The notes under the pieces are model-generated. The model was not told the origin of the DNA and did not search any database. It saw nothing but the letters and a program-made list of their open reading frames with translations. A program made the translations under genes and the position numbers. From Chloroflexota bacterium (lineage in GTDB: Bacteria > Chloroflexota > Chloroflexia > Thermomicrobiales > UBA6265), in the NCBI GenBank assembly GCA_023389575.1, contig JAEWEG010000005.1:18527-82526 (forward strand): a stretch of 64,000 bases of DNA, in the 5' to 3' direction. Positions 43,631-52,679 of this stretch are shown here, piece by piece. Position 1 is the stretch's first letter, and each line of letters opens with the position of its first letter.

Positions 43631-44800
43631 GTGACAAAGCCCGTCATGCTCGCCGTTGTCGGTACGCGTCCGGAAGCGATCAAGGTCGCGCCGCTGGTGC
43701 TGGAGGCCCGCGCGGCCGGACAGTTCGAGGTGGTGATGGTGGCCAGCGGCCAGCACAAGGAGCCGGTGTTCCAGGCCCTGGCGCCCTTCGGCCTGACGCC
43801 GGACATCGTGCTCGACATCGAGCGGGAAACGGGCAGCCTCGTGGAATTCGCCTCGCGCCTGATGCCCGCCCTGGACGAGCACCTGGTTCGGCTGGCCCCC
43901 GCCGTGTGCGTGGTCCACGGCGACACGATCACGGCCTCGACGGCGGCGCTGGCGGCGTTCTGGCGGCAGGTGCCGGTGGTGCACCTGGAGGCCGGTCTGC
44001 GGACGAACGACCTCGGCTCGCCGTTCCCGGAAGAGGGCAACCGGGTGATCATCGATCATCTCTGCCAGCTTCACCTGGCCCCGACCGAGGACTCGGCGGC
44101 GAACCTGCTGCGGGAAGGGATCGATCCGGAGCGGGTGGTGGTGACCGGCAACACGGTGGTGGACGCGATTCGCCACGTCGCCGCGCGGGACATTCCCTTC
44201 GAGGACCTGCGGCTGGCCGAAATCGAGGCGAGCGGTCGGCGGATGGTGCTGGTGACGGTTCACCGGCGGGAATCCTGGGGCGATCCGATCAAGCGCATCC
44301 TGGGCGCGGTGAAGCAGCTGGTGGCCGCTCACCCGGACATTCACGTGGTGCTGCCGACGCACCCGAACCCGGACGTGCGGCGCGACGTTGAAGAGGCACT
44401 GGCCGGCACCGAGCGGGTGCTGGTCTGCGAGCCGATGCCGTACGCCGACCTGGCGCGGCTGCTCTCGCGGGCGTCGGTGGTGCTGACCGATTCGGGCGGC
44501 ATCCAGGAAGAGGCTCCGTCGTTCGGGGTGCCGGTGCTGGTGGCCCGGGAAACGACCGAGCGGCCGGAGGCGATCGCCGCCGGAACCGCGCGGCTGGTGG
44601 GGTCGGACCCGGTGCGGATCTTCGCCGAGGCGTCGGCGGCGCTGGGCATCGCGCGCGAGGCTGGGATTCGCGCGGCGGTGAACCCGTATGGCGACGGTTT
44701 GGCCGCCCAGCGCTCCGTCCAGGCGATGGCCTGGCTGGCGGGCCTGGCCGACAAGCCGGCCCCGTTCTCGCTGGACGATCGCGCCGCGATCGCCGCCTAA
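43631..44800 (+). CDS. wecB: UDP-N-acetylglucosamine 2-epimerase (non-hydrolysing)
   Basis: GT-B-fold epimerase of 389 residues converting UDP-GlcNAc to UDP-ManNAc. Motifs include GTRPEAIKVAPLV at the N-terminus, VHGDTITA, HLEAGLRTND, the GNTVVDA and HRRE segments, and SGGIQEEAPSFGVPVLVARETTERPE. GTG 43631 follows AGGAG with 7-base spacing. It is followed by a processive GT2 synthase, so ManNAc-containing exopolysaccharide or cell-wall polymer is likely. Confidence 0.95.
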   Translation: MTKPVMLAVVGTRPEAIKVAPLVLEARAAGQFEVVMVASGQHKEPVFQALAPFGLTPDIVLDIERETGSLVEFASRLMPALDEHLVRLAPAVCVVHGDTITASTAALAAFWRQVPVVHLEAGLRTNDLGSPFPEEGNRVIIDHLCQLHLAPTEDSAANLLREGIDPERVVVTGNTVVDAIRHVAARDIPFEDLRLAEIEASGRRMVLVTVHRRESWGDPIKRILGAVKQLVAAHPDIHVVLPTHPNPDVRRDVEEALAGTERVLVCEPMPYADLARLLSRASVVLTDSGGIQEEAPSFGVPVLVARETTERPEAIAAGTARLVGSDPVRIFAEASAALGIAREAGIRAAVNPYGDGLAAQRSVQAMAWLAGLADKPAPFSLDDRAAIAA

Positions 44801-44837
44801 TCGTCCTCCCCACGCCCTTCGCCAGACCGGAACGACC

Positions 44838-46136
44838 ATGGACTCCTTCTACAACACGAGCGTGCTCATCCTGCAAGTCGTCATCGGCCTGGCGACCGGT
44901 ATCTCGCTGATCCACTTCGTTTCGGTGCTGGTGGCCCGGAAGGTGGGCGGCGAGCTGCCCACCAGAACCCCGGACCGCCCGCTGCGGACGATGTTCATGG
45001 TTCCCGCGCTCAACGAGGAGCTGGTGATCGAGGCGTCGGTGAAGCGGCTGCTGTCGGTGCCGGGCGAGCCCGAAGTGGTGGTGATCGACGACGGCTCGAC
45101 CGACGGCACGGCCGACATCGTGAACCGGCTCGCCGGGGAGAACAGCCGGGTGCGGCTGATCCAGCGGGTGGCGCCGAACGCCCGGCAGGGCAAGGGCGAG
45201 GCGCTCAACCACGCCTACCGGCAACTCGCGCGGGAGTGCGAGGCCCAGGGAATCGATCCCTCCACCGTGATCATCTGCGTGATGGACGCCGACGGGCTGC
45301 TGGACACGCATGTGCTGAAGCACGTCAACGAGCTGTTCGGCAACGACGACGTGGGCGCGGTGCAGATCGGCGTGCGGATCATCAACCGGCAGTCGCTGCT
45401 GGGGCGGTTGCAGGATATCGAGTTCTTCACCTACTGCCGGTTGTACCAGCAGGGCCGGAACAACCTGGGGTCGACCGGTTTGGGCGGCAACGGGCAATTC
45501 ACGCGGCTGTCGGCGCTGATTTCGCTGGGGAACCGGCCGTGGACCGAGTGCCTGACCGAGGACCTGGACCTGGGCCTGCAGATGCTTCTCAAGGGGTGGC
45601 GGCTGGCGTTCACCGACAAGGCCTACGTGCACCAGCAGGGTCTCACCGACCCGAAGCGGCTGGTGCGGCAGCGGTCGCGTTGGGTCCAGGGCTACTTCCA
45701 GTGCTGGAAGCGGATTCCGGAAGTGCTGGTGATGCCGGGCAAGTGGTACTCGGTGGTGGACCTGCTGTTCAGCCTGACGTGGCCGGCGATGTCGTGCCTG
45801 GTGATGCCGGTGGCGATCATCCTCAGCTGGTTCGTGGTGGGCTGGAACATGTTCAGCCTGGACCTGGCGCTGGCGATGTGGCTGGGGCTGCTGGGCGCGG
45901 GATACGTGATGGCGTTCGGAACCAGCGCGATCATGGCGGCGAATTATCGGAAGCGCTCGGGCGACATGACGTTCTGGCAGATGGTGGTGCTGATCCACGG
46001 CATCGGGCTGTTCCAGTTCATCTGGGGCCTGGCCGGCTGGAAGGCGCTGTGGAACATCGTTCGCAAGCAGGGTTCGTGGGCGAAGACGGAGCGGATCGCG
46101 ACGCCGAGCGCGCCCTCGACCGGGGTGGCCGGGTAG
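44838..46136 (+). CDS. Processive family 2 glycosyltransferase (poly-GlcNAc/hyaluronan synthase-like)
   Basis: Membrane synthase of 432 residues. An N-terminal helix precedes the GT-A domain with VVVIDDGSTDGT, CVMDADG, TEDLDLG and QRSRWVQG (the D, DxD, TED and Q/RxxRW motifs), and three or four C-terminal helices follow. It should polymerise a UDP-sugar across the membrane. It is 37 bp after the 2-epimerase gene. The polymer cannot be named from sequence. Confidence 0.92.
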   Translation: MDSFYNTSVLILQVVIGLATGISLIHFVSVLVARKVGGELPTRTPDRPLRTMFMVPALNEELVIEASVKRLLSVPGEPEVVVIDDGSTDGTADIVNRLAGENSRVRLIQRVAPNARQGKGEALNHAYRQLARECEAQGIDPSTVIICVMDADGLLDTHVLKHVNELFGNDDVGAVQIGVRIINRQSLLGRLQDIEFFTYCRLYQQGRNNLGSTGLGGNGQFTRLSALISLGNRPWTECLTEDLDLGLQMLLKGWRLAFTDKAYVHQQGLTDPKRLVRQRSRWVQGYFQCWKRIPEVLVMPGKWYSVVDLLFSLTWPAMSCLVMPVAIILSWFVVGWNMFSLDLALAMWLGLLGAGYVMAFGTSAIMAANYRKRSGDMTFWQMVVLIHGIGLFQFIWGLAGWKALWNIVRKQGSWAKTERIATPSAPSTGVAG

Positions 46137-46156
46137 TTTCTTCACGACGCGGATAC

Positions 46157-46198
46157 GGGAGGTGGGGTGGCTCTGGGGAGTCGTTCCACCTCCCTTTT
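46157..46198 (+). terminator. Rho-independent terminator after the exopolysaccharide operon
   Basis: GGGAGGTGG (46157-46165) pairs with CCACCTCCC (46186-46194), followed by TTTT. Confidence 0.82.
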
Positions 46199-46247
46199 AA
46201 CATATTCAAAGCCAGAGCTTTAGTCCGTACTGGAGGAGTTCACATTT

Positions 46248-46955
46248 GTGGATAGGGACGGCAAGGAGCGGCTACTGCGCTTCATTGGATATGGTCGGCT
46301 AGATGCTCCAATCTGGTTTCTGGGCATGGAGGAAGGTGGTGGTGGCGAGGAGCGATTGTCCATTCAGTCCAAGTTCAACCAGATCGAGGATCTGCGTGAT
46401 GCGCACCGCAAGCTTGATATTCGGGAGTGGCATGAAGGTAGGCGCAAACTTCAACCTCAGTGGAACAAAATGAGTGAGTTCATGCTTCGGGTGGAAGGTC
46501 ATTCTGGTCCGACCAGAGAGGAGCGCAGAGCATATCAAGCAGAGCACCTCGGAAGGAGCCATGGCAATTCACTGCTGCTAGAGCTGCTGCCACTCCCGAA
46601 GCCCAATGTGAAATCCTGGGACTATTCACTCTCGTTTCCCGAATATGTTGACGTTGCTGCATATCGTAATGCCATAGTCCCTCAGCGTATTGCGCTTATC
46701 TCAATCCTTGTGGCGAAGCATAAGCCTCGAATAATCGTGGCCTACGGCAAAGAGTACTGGGGCTATTACAGACAGATCATGTCTGCAGTGGAGTTTTCAG
46801 AGAGAAGTGGATTCTCGGTCGGCAGTATGGGTGAGACGACAATGATTTTGACACATTTTCTGTCTCGCAAAGAAATGAACGGCCGACACGAAATCCTTGC
46901 AAACATTGCTCTAGAGTTCCTGGGTGGACCACTAGCAGATAACAACTTAAGGTGA
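46248..46955 (+). CDS. Unknown protein, possibly UDG-like fold, in low-G+C DNA
   Basis: Protein of 235 residues with no firmly recognised family. The N-terminal RLDAPIWFLGMEEGGGGEE recalls the nucleotide-binding loop of uracil-DNA-glycosylase-like proteins, and RIIVAYGKEYWGYY followed by ILTHFLSRKEMNGRHE fits the later part of that fold. This is a weak inference. The GTG start at 46248 is decided by GGAGGAG 9 bases upstream. The gene is clearly less G+C-rich than its flanks, suggesting acquisition. It stands between a terminator and a SnoaL-like gene. Confidence 0.55.
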   Translation: MDRDGKERLLRFIGYGRLDAPIWFLGMEEGGGGEERLSIQSKFNQIEDLRDAHRKLDIREWHEGRRKLQPQWNKMSEFMLRVEGHSGPTREERRAYQAEHLGRSHGNSLLLELLPLPKPNVKSWDYSLSFPEYVDVAAYRNAIVPQRIALISILVAKHKPRIIVAYGKEYWGYYRQIMSAVEFSERSGFSVGSMGETTMILTHFLSRKEMNGRHEILANIALEFLGGPLADNNLR

Positions 46956-47081
46956 GAGAAGTCTTTGATGGGGATGAAAGGCAGCCAGGTTTTTGGAGGT
47001 GACCCCAAGGCTGTGATGAGTGGCCGATCGCTGTAGGATGGCGGCACCTGGTGTTGGACGTTATCTGGACTGGCGGGCGAA

Positions 47082-47465
47082 ATGGCTAGTGGGAATGCGG
47101 TGAACGTCGAAACGCTGGAGCGGGTGCTGGAGGCGTTCAACCGCCACGATCTGGACAAGATCATGGCGTATTTCGCGGAGGACGCGGTGTTCGAATCGCC
47201 ACGCGGGGCGGAGTCGTTCGGGACGCGGTACACCGGCAAGGCGGCCGTGCGCGAAGGGCTCGCCGGGCGGTTCAGCGGTATCCCGGACGTGCGCTATTCG
47301 GACGACCGGCACTGGGTGAGCGGGGACCGGGGCTGCTCGGAGTGGCTACTGACCGGGACCTCGACATCGGGCGAGCGGATCGCCGTGCGCGGCTGTGACC
47401 TGTGGGAGTTTCGCGACGGACTGATCGTGCGCAAGGACTCCTACTGGAAGATCGTCGGGTCGTGA
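47082..47465 (+). CDS. SnoaL-like/NTF2-fold protein
   Basis: Protein of 127 residues with an NTF2-like alpha-beta cone: LERVLEAFNRHDLDKIMAYFAEDAVFESPRG at the N-terminus and GCDLWEFRDGLIVRKDSYWKIV at the C-terminus. This is the pattern of SnoaL-type polyketide cyclases and ketosteroid-isomerase-like proteins. The substrate is unknown. It is convergent with the MmyB-type regulator, with only a few bases between the stops. Confidence 0.82.
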   Translation: MASGNAVNVETLERVLEAFNRHDLDKIMAYFAEDAVFESPRGAESFGTRYTGKAAVREGLAGRFSGIPDVRYSDDRHWVSGDRGCSEWLLTGTSTSGERIAVRGCDLWEFRDGLIVRKDSYWKIVGS

Positions 47466-47471
47466 CCCGGT

Positions 47472-48293
47472 CTAGAGGCGCCTGATCGCCTGGGCGGTTT
47501 CGGGGTCGCGCGGGGCGAACTGGATCAGCGAGAGGTGAGGGACGCCGACGATCTGGCTCACGGTCTGGTACAGCCGCAGGAGCCCGACCCGCGGGTGGAT
47601 GAAGTCCTTCTCTGGGGCGGGGCCGAACATCGGGTCGACATCCTCCCAGAGCTGGTTGAAGTCGCTGTTGACGGTGCCCACCAGCCGCACGATCTCCATG
47701 ATCCGGTCGCGAAACTCCGGCAGCATGGCGTACTGCGTCTTGAGGCCGCCGACCATGTGGACGACGTAGTTGTCCCAGTCCGCCCACGCCGCGCGCATGT
47801 CGGGGACGAGATACATCGACGTGATCACGTTCCGGGCGTCGGGTGGCGCCTGGCTGAAGTCGCCCAGCATCCTGGTGGCGGCGGAATTCCAGTACAGGAT
47901 GTCGAACCGGGCGTTGATGATCACGGCGGGGTTGGGCTCGGCCTCGTCGACGGTGGCCATCGTCCAGGCTGGAAGGTCGTCGATGGCGTGGGTGATCCCT
48001 GTCGGTTCTTCCAGGAGCTTGACGACGTAGGTCTCGCTGGGGGCGTCGACCTTCAATGCCCGACAGATTCGCCTCAACACCGCCTGATTGAGGTTGGGAT
48101 AGCGGCAGGACTCGATCTGGGAGAGCATCGCTTCCGACACCCCCGCGAGATCGGCCAGCTCGGGCTGGGTGAGGTAGGGAACGTGACGCCGGGATTTGGA
48201 CTCGACCGGGAAGTCGCGCCAGTCGGTGCGCAGTCGTTCCTTCCGGAGGTGGCGGGCGATCTCCTGAATCTCGAAGGACGTAAGCGTTTGCAT
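47472..48293 (-). CDS. XRE family regulator with MmyB-like ligand-binding domain
   Basis: Regulator of 273 residues. The N-terminal Cro/CI helix-turn-helix is near residues 10-75 (LTQPELADLAGVSEAMLSQIES). The MmyB-like domain (PF17765), about residues 105-265, has the ILYWNSAATRMLGDF start and the IHPRVGLLRLYQTV segment; MmyB domains bind fatty-acid-like ligands. ATG 48293 is the natural start. An imperfect palindrome near 48359-48380 (GGGAATACG...CGTATCCC) upstream may be its operator. A long in-frame extension upstream is not supported. Confidence 0.87.
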   Translation of the reverse strand: MQTLTSFEIQEIARHLRKERLRTDWRDFPVESKSRRHVPYLTQPELADLAGVSEAMLSQIESCRYPNLNQAVLRRICRALKVDAPSETYVVKLLEEPTGITHAIDDLPAWTMATVDEAEPNPAVIINARFDILYWNSAATRMLGDFSQAPPDARNVITSMYLVPDMRAAWADWDNYVVHMVGGLKTQYAMLPEFRDRIMEIVRLVGTVNSDFNQLWEDVDPMFGPAPEKDFIHPRVGLLRLYQTVSQIVGVPHLSLIQFAPRDPETAQAIRRL

Positions 48294-48653
48294 GCGTGCG
48301 CCTTTGTGCCTGAAATGATGACCTGCACCAGAAGACCCAACCCGTAGGTTTTCTCTCTGGGAATACGATTCGCGTATCCCTAGACTCGTGGCATGGCTGG
48401 GCGCTGGGAAGCACAGCCGAGTAACAACCGGGTCGAATCGGCGGCCTCCTCGGCGGATGTGGTGCATCACCAGGGAGGAAGCGGGACGATTCGCGTGAAC
48501 CAAGAGCCCCAGGGGAGCCTGCCTTTCCCGAACTGGGGTTTCTTGGCGTGTGTTCACCGTATCGGTTGACAGGGCTCGATGCAAGTGACGACCCGTGTAG
48601 GATTGACGGCGTGAAATCTGGATCATCCGGCGCGAGCCGCGAGGATCGGGGCC

Positions 48654-49067
48654 ATGGATACGCTGTCGAAGGCTCAGCGAAGCGAGCGCATGAGCCGGGT
48701 TCGGGGCAAGGACACCAAACCGGAACTGCTGGTGCGCAGGCTCGTGCATGGCATGGGATACCGCTACCGGCTGCATCGGCGCGATTTGCCCGGCACGCCC
48801 GATCTCGTTTTCCCGGGTCGAAGGAAGGTCATCTTCGTGCACGGGTGCTTCTGGCACCGGCATCCCGATCCCGCCTGCAAGCTGGCCCGGTTGCCGAAAT
48901 CGCGGACCGAGTTCTGGCTGCCGAAGCTGGAAGGCAACCGGGCGCGGGACATCGAGAACGCGGCGCGCCTGGAGGGACTGGGGTGGGAGGCCATGACCAT
49001 TTGGGAGTGCCAGCTCCGTGATCGGGACGCGCTTGAGGCACGAGTGAGACGATTCCTGGATCCATGA
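48654..49067 (+). CDS. vsr: Very short patch repair endonuclease (Vsr)
   Basis: Mismatch endonuclease of 137 residues that nicks T:G mismatches formed by deamination of 5-methylcytosine. GTPDLVFP carries the catalytic Asp50, and FVHGCFWHRHPD carries the His64/Trp67/His69-type motif. The N-terminal SERMSRVRGKDTKPEL is also typical. It overlaps the methyltransferase gene as ATGA, so the repair enzyme and its cognate methylase are made together. Confidence 0.95.
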   Translation: MDTLSKAQRSERMSRVRGKDTKPELLVRRLVHGMGYRYRLHRRDLPGTPDLVFPGRRKVIFVHGCFWHRHPDPACKLARLPKSRTEFWLPKLEGNRARDIENAARLEGLGWEAMTIWECQLRDRDALEARVRRFLDP

Positions 49068-50224
49068 GGTCGATTGAGTTGTTCGCGGGGGCTGGCGGTC
49101 TTGGCATGGGGCTGCATCGCGCCGGGTTCGAGCCCGCGCTGGTGGTCGAGCGAGACCGGTGGTGCTGCGAGACGATTCGCGAAAACATGGAGCGCGATGC
49201 CTCGCTAATGGCGGGCTGGAGCCTGGTGGAAGGCGATGTCCGCGGGGTGGATTTCGCGCCGTACGAGGGGAAGGTCGATCTCGTGTCGGGCGGGCCGCCC
49301 TGCCAGCCGTTCTCCAGGGGAGGCAGGCACCGGGCGCATTCGGACACTCGCGACATGTTTCCGGAGGCGGTTCGTGCGGTGCGGGAGGTGGCGCCCAGGG
49401 CGTTCGTGTTCGAGAACGTGAAGGGCCTCACGCGCGCCGCGTTTCGCAACTACTTCGAGTACATCCGCCTCCAGATGGAACATCCCGAGCTGGAAGCGGG
49501 GGAGGGCGAGGACTGGACCGAGCACCTCTCGCGCCTGGAGCGGCATCACCTCTCCGGAAGCCACGAGGGACTTCGCTACCACGTCGTCGCCCGCGTGCTG
49601 AACGCCGCCAGCTTCGGTGTGCCCCAACGCCGCGAACGGGTGATCTTCGTGGGGTTCCGCGACGATATCGGGATCGAATGGTCGTTCCCCGAGCCGACGC
49701 ATTCCGCCGGGGCGCTGGCGTTGTCGAAGCGCCCCGGCGGCGAGTACTGGGAGCGACATCGCATTCCCCGCTCCGAGCGGCCCGATCCCGGCAATTACGA
49801 CGCGGTCGCTATGCGGCTGGTGGAGCCTCCGGCCACGCTGCCCTGGCGCACGGTGCGGGACGCCATCAGCGACCTGCCCGATCCGGAAACCGATCCCGCC
49901 GCCGCCTCCGAGTGGCTCAACCACCGGTTCCAGCCGGGAGCGCGGAGCTATCCGGGCCACACCGGAAGCCCGCTGGACGAACCGGCGAAGACGCTCAAGG
50001 CGGGCGTTCATGGCGTGCCGGGCGGTGAGAACATGCTTCGCCGGCCGGACGGGAGCATTCGCTATTTCACGGTTCGCGAGAGCGCCCGGCTCCAGACGTT
50101 CCCGGACGGCTTCGCCTTCCACGGCTCGTGGGGCGAGACCATGCGCCAACTCGGCAATGCCGTGCCGGTCGATCTCGCCCGGATCGTGGGGCGCGATGTC
50201 GCCCTCGCGCTGGCTGGCGCCTGA
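49064..50224 (+). CDS. dcm: DNA (cytosine-5-)-methyltransferase
   Basis: C5-methyltransferase of 386 residues. Motif I is ELFAGAGGLGMG, motif IV GGPPCQPFS with catalytic Cys80, motif VI FENVKGL, motif VIII PQRRERVIFVG, and motif X near QLGNAVPVDL. The target recognition region lies at about residues 215-300. It is coupled to vsr. No restriction endonuclease gene is next to it, so it looks like an orphan methylase or one whose nuclease has been lost. The recognition sequence is unknown. Confidence 0.94.
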   Translation: MRSIELFAGAGGLGMGLHRAGFEPALVVERDRWCCETIRENMERDASLMAGWSLVEGDVRGVDFAPYEGKVDLVSGGPPCQPFSRGGRHRAHSDTRDMFPEAVRAVREVAPRAFVFENVKGLTRAAFRNYFEYIRLQMEHPELEAGEGEDWTEHLSRLERHHLSGSHEGLRYHVVARVLNAASFGVPQRRERVIFVGFRDDIGIEWSFPEPTHSAGALALSKRPGGEYWERHRIPRSERPDPGNYDAVAMRLVEPPATLPWRTVRDAISDLPDPETDPAAASEWLNHRFQPGARSYPGHTGSPLDEPAKTLKAGVHGVPGGENMLRRPDGSIRYFTVRESARLQTFPDGFAFHGSWGETMRQLGNAVPVDLARIVGRDVALALAGA

Positions 50225-50259
50225 GGGTGCCTTGAGACGCGTCCTTCCAATACCGCGGA

Positions 50260-50302
50260 GTTGACGTAAATCGCATCTTCCGTAGTCAACGGGGGGTTGA
50301 CA
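50260..50302. promoter_or_regulatory. GTTGAC repeat cluster
   Basis: GTTGAC at 50260-50265, its complement GTCAAC at 50285-50290, and GTTGAC again at 50296-50301. The last two form an inverted repeat with a 5-bp centre, and the last copy includes TTGACA. No good -10 is correctly spaced. It lies in the 336-bp gap between the methylase gene and the secreted-protein gene. A regulatory role is a guess. Confidence 0.35.
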
Positions 50303-50560
50303 GGGGTTGTTAGTCTGGGGTTGATCGACTCGCCCGGCGGGAGGACATGACCTCCCGATTGCGCCGGATGACGAGTGACCGGTTATCCAGAGAACGCCGT
50401 GCGAGCGTTTCTTCACCCCCTGATCTGGATCCGGGTCGCTTCCCTCACATGACTCCACGATCCATACCGGACCACCATCGTCCGGCGCGCATGACTCCCG
50501 CCGCGAGAAGCGATCAATCCGACGTCTCCGTTTGGAACGTTGTATTGGAAGGAGCAATCC

Positions 50561-50908
50561 TTGATCCAGAGATTTCTCAAGCTCGTGCTGGTGCCGGCGG
50601 TTCTGGCGCTGGTGGCCCTCGGCGTGGTGACCGCGCCCGCGGGCGCGCATTCCACGATAACCTCCCAGGGGAACGACTATGCCGTGACCGATTCCAACCA
50701 TCGAACGGGCGCCGTCTGCGACATGGAGCGCGACGGGCACTTCGTTTCGGCCCGGTGGACCGATTCGGAAGGCTTCACCGTCGCCTACGAGGAAGACGGT
50801 GGCGACTCCGGGTGCGACCAGGTGACCTTCGACGGCGTGGCCGAATCGGTGGTTGTCTGCGAGGTGGATGTTGGAGCGTTCTGGTGCTCCGAGGTCGACT
50901 ACGTGTAG
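50561..50908 (+). CDS. Small secreted cysteine-containing protein
   Basis: Protein of 115 residues with a Sec signal peptide (FLKLVLVPAVLALVALGVV, cleavage near APAGA). The mature part is acidic and beta-rich, with four cysteines (CDM, GCDQ, VVCEV, WCSE) suitable for two disulfides. The TTG start at 50561 is chosen because GGAAGGAG lies 6 bases upstream and the signal begins right after it. A terminator follows. The family is not recognised. Confidence 0.7.
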   Translation: MIQRFLKLVLVPAVLALVALGVVTAPAGAHSTITSQGNDYAVTDSNHRTGAVCDMERDGHFVSARWTDSEGFTVAYEEDGGDSGCDQVTFDGVAESVVVCEVDVGAFWCSEVDYV

Positions 50909-50945
50909 CGTCACCAGGCATCACAGCCGATATCTGTCGATTCGA

Positions 50946-50973
50946 GGGCGGACTCCAACCGGAGCCCGCCCTT
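50946..50973 (+). terminator. Terminator-like hairpin after the secreted protein gene
   Basis: An 11-base arm (50946-50956, GGGCGGACTCC) pairs with 50961-50971 (GGAGCCCGCCC), with one A:C mismatch; the loop is AACC and TT follows. Confidence 0.65.
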
Positions 50974-51229
50974 CGTCGTGTCCAGGCTCATGCCACTCAG
51001 TGACCGGATTGGTCCGGAAGAAACGGCGGGGCCCCAAACCCACCCTCGTCATTCGGGCAAGCCAGCACGCGGTAGTGCGTGGTGATTGGTGCGCGGTGCG
51101 GGTGTGCGCCGTGAAGGGCGTGCGCGGTGCCGGGAAACCCCGTATGGACCGGCCCATCGATCCTTCAAGTACCCTGCCCGGGTCGGGTTGTGCTCGCACC
51201 TGCCGGAATGACTACCTGCCGCCGTTCCC

Positions 51230-51682
51230 CTAGAGTTCCGTGGTCCAGTTCACTTCCTGAATGCGCGAGTCGAGTTCGCGAGCCTGCCGGGCGAGGGTGT
51301 CGGCCTGGGAGCGGAGATCGCGGACGCTGACCGCCGGGATCGAGCGGATTTCGGTGCGGCTGTAGCGGTCGGCGGTTGTCGCGGCGGCGTTGGCGAGCTC
51401 GGTTCGGGCGCGGTGTTGCTGGCGAAGGGCGTCGCGACGAGCCAGCGCGGCCGTCATCGAGAGGCCCGGCGCGACCTGGGTGGCGAGGTTGCGGGCGTTG
51501 ATCTGGACGACGATCTGCTCGAGGGCGTTCGAGACGCGATCGTATTCCAGCAGGAGCGCCGTGGCGTCCTCCGCCGGCTCCTCGCCTTCCTGGTGGCGGG
51601 CGTTCTGTTTGGCGCGTTGCAGGAGGCTCTGAAGCTGGGTTTGCATGTCGGCGCGCAGCGAGAGTGCTTCGGCGAGTTTCAT
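51230..51682 (-). CDS. DIP1984 family protein
   Basis: Helical protein of 150 residues of the DIP1984 family, known only as a conserved cytoplasmic coiled-coil type. Typical are LAEALSLRADMQTQLQSLLQRA at the N-terminus and RSQADTLARQARELDSRIQEVNW at the C-terminus. ATG 51682 follows GGAAG. No function is established. Confidence 0.87.
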   Translation of the reverse strand: MKLAEALSLRADMQTQLQSLLQRAKQNARHQEGEEPAEDATALLLEYDRVSNALEQIVVQINARNLATQVAPGLSMTAALARRDALRQQHRARTELANAAATTADRYSRTEIRSIPAVSVRDLRSQADTLARQARELDSRIQEVNWTTEL

Positions 51683-51731
51683 GGGCGCTTCCTTCGGTAA
51701 AGGCCGGTAGGGCACCATCTTATCTCACCGG

Positions 51732-52565
51732 TCAGGCCTCCGTTTGCTCCCAGCCGGAGCCGGTCCAGCGCCAGGATTCCGAGTCGCGGGAGAGGGCGGG
51801 ATTGGGGCCTTCCCAGGGTGGTTGGATGGCGGTGGAGGTCCAGTTCACCACGCCGTTGGGCCACTGGTTGAAGTCGATGAGGGTGGCTTCGAACAGCGAT
51901 TCGACCTGGGCGCCACAGGCGGCCTGGAGCACGGCGCCCTGGGTGGCGGCGTGGCGGACATGCAGGTGCCCGTTGACCACCAGCACCGGGGCGGAACGCA
52001 CGGCCAGGCGCCCGACGATGTCCGGGCCGTTGACGAGGTCGCCGGCGTACTTCAGGCCAACGGCCGCGCAGGCATCCTTCAGGCTGATGAGCGGGAAGTG
52101 ACTCAGCACCACGGTGGGGGCGTCGTCCCAGGTGGCTGGATCCGGTTCGGGGGTGGCCTCGTACCCGCCGCCGATGGCCTTGGCGAGGCCGGTTCCGACC
52201 ACCCGCCAGGTACCGCCGAAGGGAACCGGGTGGTCGCCAATGACCTCGACGTGGGCGTGATCGCTGCCAGCGAGGGCATCCGCGAGGGTGGTTGGGCCGT
52301 GTCCGAGATCATGATTGCCGGGAAGCACCCAGACCGGCACGGTGGCGCCGGCGATGATGCCGAGGGTTTCGCGCAGGGAGGCGTCGTCGCCGTGGTGCGT
52401 GAGGTCGCCGAGGACGGCCAGGCGGTCGATGCCCTGCTGTTTGAGCCAGGCAATGGAATCGGCGAGGCGCTGGCGCGCGGTGTCGAACTGGTGAGGGTTG
52501 TGCCAGGCGTCGGCGGGATTGCCCGGCGGGGCGATGTGGATATCGGTCAGGATTCCCAGGCGCAT
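51732..52565 (-). CDS. Metallophosphoesterase
   Basis: Calcineurin-like phosphoesterase of 277 residues. Motifs are LTDIHIAP (D-x-H), VLGDLTHHG (GDxxH), LPGNHD (GNHD), and the later VVLSHFPL and VNGHLHVRH (GHxH). It is a dinuclear metal phosphatase or phosphodiesterase; the substrate is unknown. The C-terminal about 40 residues are tryptophan-rich and probably form a small extra strand pair. No signal peptide is visible. Confidence 0.9.
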   Translation of the reverse strand: MRLGILTDIHIAPPGNPADAWHNPHQFDTARQRLADSIAWLKQQGIDRLAVLGDLTHHGDDASLRETLGIIAGATVPVWVLPGNHDLGHGPTTLADALAGSDHAHVEVIGDHPVPFGGTWRVVGTGLAKAIGGGYEATPEPDPATWDDAPTVVLSHFPLISLKDACAAVGLKYAGDLVNGPDIVGRLAVRSAPVLVVNGHLHVRHAATQGAVLQAACGAQVESLFEATLIDFNQWPNGVVNWTSTAIQPPWEGPNPALSRDSESWRWTGSGWEQTEA

Positions 52566-52679
52566 GCGTCGCTCCTCGTGGGTGGTATTCCGGGCAGGCT
52601 GGTGCCGTACTCGCGACGCATTGTCGGCGAGCTAGCCTTCCATTGGAAGAGGGGCTTGGTTGCCGGGCTGGAACGCCGG

